Shown here: positions 21,666-22,822 of the stretch, in pieces
How positions within the stretch are numbered: the first letter of the stretch is position 1
Layout of the letters: every line of letters begins with the position of its first letter
Assembly: GCA_033791105.1 (NCBI GenBank)
Contig: JASJHI010000340.1
Coordinates: 1-22,822, forward strand
Reading direction: 5' to 3'
DNA: 22,822 bases
Source: JASJHI01 sp033791105
GTDB taxonomy: Bacteria > Actinomycetota > Acidimicrobiia > Acidimicrobiales > Ilumatobacteraceae
Made by a program: the position numbers and the translations under genes
Notes under the pieces: model-generated
What the model saw: only the letters and a program-made list of their open reading frames with translations
Databases searched by the model: none
What the model was told of the DNA's origin: nothing

Positions 21666-22822
21666 GTGCTCCGTCTCTACGACACCGCCACCCGCGAGGT
21701 CCGCGAGCTCGCTCTGCGCGAGCCGGGCAAGGTGAGCATCTATCTGTGTGGCCCGACCGTGTACGGCCCACCGCACATCGGGCACGGTCGGGCGACGCTC
21801 GTCTACGACATTCTGCGCCGCTATCTGCGTTGGGCCGGTCTTGATGTCCGGCTCGTCTCGAACGTCACCGACATCGAGGACAAGATCATCGAGCGTGCCG
21901 AGCGCGAGGGTCGTCCATGGCAGGACATCACCACCAAGTGCGAGCGGGTGTGGTTCGACGCGATGGCGGGCATCAACGTCGACCGGCCCGACGAGGTGCC
22001 GCACGCCACCGAGTACGTCGACGAGATGGTGGCGATGATCGGTCAGTTGATCGACAGCGACGCGGCGTACGTCACCGATGACGGCGTCTACATGGCGGTC
22101 GAATCGGTGGATGACTATGGCCTGCTCGCGCACCAGTCGCTCGACGAGATGCGTGCCGGGGGAGGAGACCGCACCGTCGTCGGTGCCGAACAGAAGCGGC
22201 ACCCCGCCGACTTCGCTCTCTGGAAATTCTCGAAGCCCGACGAGCCGTCATGGCCATCACCATGGGGCGACGGTCGGCCCGGCTGGCATTCCGAGTGCGT
22301 CGTCATGTCGCTCGACCTGTTGGGCGAGGGGTTCGACCTGCACTGCGGTGGACAGGACCTACGGTTCCCGCATCACGAGAACGAGCGGGCCCAGGCCGTA
22401 GCGCTCGGCAAGACATTCGCGAATCACTGGATGCACAACGGGTTCGTCGTCGACGCCGAGGGCGAGAAGATGTCGAAGAGCTTGGGCAACGTATCGAACC
22501 TGCTCGACCTGATCGAGTTGTACGACCCGCGTGCGTTCCGCATGGTGCTGCTGCAGTCGCACTACCGCAGCCCGGTGAAGATCACCCAGGACAACATCGA
22601 CGCGGCGGTGAACGCGCTCGCCGGTCTCGATGCGTACGCGTCACGCGTACGCGACGTCGAGGCGGTGGTGCCCGACCGGTCGGCGCACGAGGAGTTCCGC
22701 GCGGCGATGGACGACGACCTCGAGGCCTCGGGCGCCATCGCGGCCGTGCACGCGCTGGTGGGGGAGGCGAACCGCCGGCAGCAGGCGGGGGAACTCTCGG
22801 CGGAAGACGCCGCCTCCGCGCT
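21666..22822 (+). CDS. cysS: Cysteinyl-tRNA synthetase, 3'-truncated by window edge
   Basis: About 385 codons are visible, from GTG 21666 to the edge. The class I motifs are present: CGPTVYGPPHIGHGR with HIGH at residues 37-40 and the zinc Cys28, then WHSECVVMS (zinc Cys), CGGQDLRFPHHENE, and KMSKSLGN in GEKMSKSLGN. The product charges tRNA-Cys. The MshC paralogue (mycothiol ligase) was considered, but the sequence beyond KMSKS (LLDLIELYDPRAFRMVLLQSHYRSPVKIT) and the standard insert point to CysS. It is divergent from the Ddn-family gene. The start is set by the -10/GTG spacing and by the family N terminus (LRLYDT). Confidence 0.94.
   Translation, partial: MLRLYDTATREVRELALREPGKVSIYLCGPTVYGPPHIGHGRATLVYDILRRYLRWAGLDVRLVSNVTDIEDKIIERAEREGRPWQDITTKCERVWFDAMAGINVDRPDEVPHATEYVDEMVAMIGQLIDSDAAYVTDDGVYMAVESVDDYGLLAHQSLDEMRAGGGDRTVVGAEQKRHPADFALWKFSKPDEPSWPSPWGDGRPGWHSECVVMSLDLLGEGFDLHCGGQDLRFPHHENERAQAVALGKTFANHWMHNGFVVDAEGEKMSKSLGNVSNLLDLIELYDPRAFRMVLLQSHYRSPVKITQDNIDAAVNALAGLDAYASRVRDVEAVVPDRSAHEEFRAAMDDDLEASGAIAAVHALVGEANRRQQAGELSAEDAASA

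Overview
The window looks like chromosomal DNA from a high-GC actinobacterium, most likely of the Acidimicrobiia (Ilumatobacter-like). This rests on the strong GC bias, the mycofactocin genes, an F420-type (Ddn-family) reductase, nicotinoprotein alcohol dehydrogenases, and many start codons with a TAnnnT -10 hexamer only 6-8 nt upstream (leaderless-type promoters). The genus is an inference from gene content. No insertion sequence, CRISPR array, rRNA or tRNA was seen.

Layout. Positions 1-1876 (minus): an SDR oxidoreductase, an ECF sigma factor, and a VOC-domain protein overlapping the sigma gene by ATGA and cut by the left edge. 2049-2274: a 56-residue unknown protein and a bidirectional terminator. 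2280-4787 (minus): a FadH/OYE oxidoreductase of the mycofactocin-associated type downstream of plsY. 4864-6807 (plus): a HelD-family helicase-like protein. 6880-8447 (minus): mftC, mftB and mftA. 8448-8778: a divergent control region with a perfect 9-bp inverted repeat and a probable cobA 3' remnant. 8779-11787 (plus): a large M16 zinc-protease lipoprotein. 11851-16208 (plus): two paralogous NDMA-type alcohol dehydrogenases with a probable MBL-hydrolase remnant between them, then a MoxR AAA+ ATPase overlapping the second dehydrogenase, and a VWA protein. 16227-21565 (minus): LCP cell-wall ligase, L,D-transpeptidase, valyl-tRNA synthetase of the archaeal-like type, and a Ddn-family reductase. 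21666-end (plus): cysS, cut by the right edge.

How the genes fit together. The centre is a mycofactocin redox locus. MftA is the precursor peptide, MftB presents it, and MftC decarboxylates and cross-links its C-terminal Val-Tyr. The finished cofactor is known in other actinobacteria to re-oxidise the bound NAD(H) of NDMA-type dehydrogenases, two of which lie close by. mftD, mftE, mftF and mftR are not in the window, so the pathway must be completed elsewhere. The MoxR/VWA pair coupled to the second dehydrogenase suggests a chaperone or maturation step for that enzyme or a partner. The right part is a cell-wall and translation block with a perfect CRP-type site upstream of the L,D-transpeptidase.
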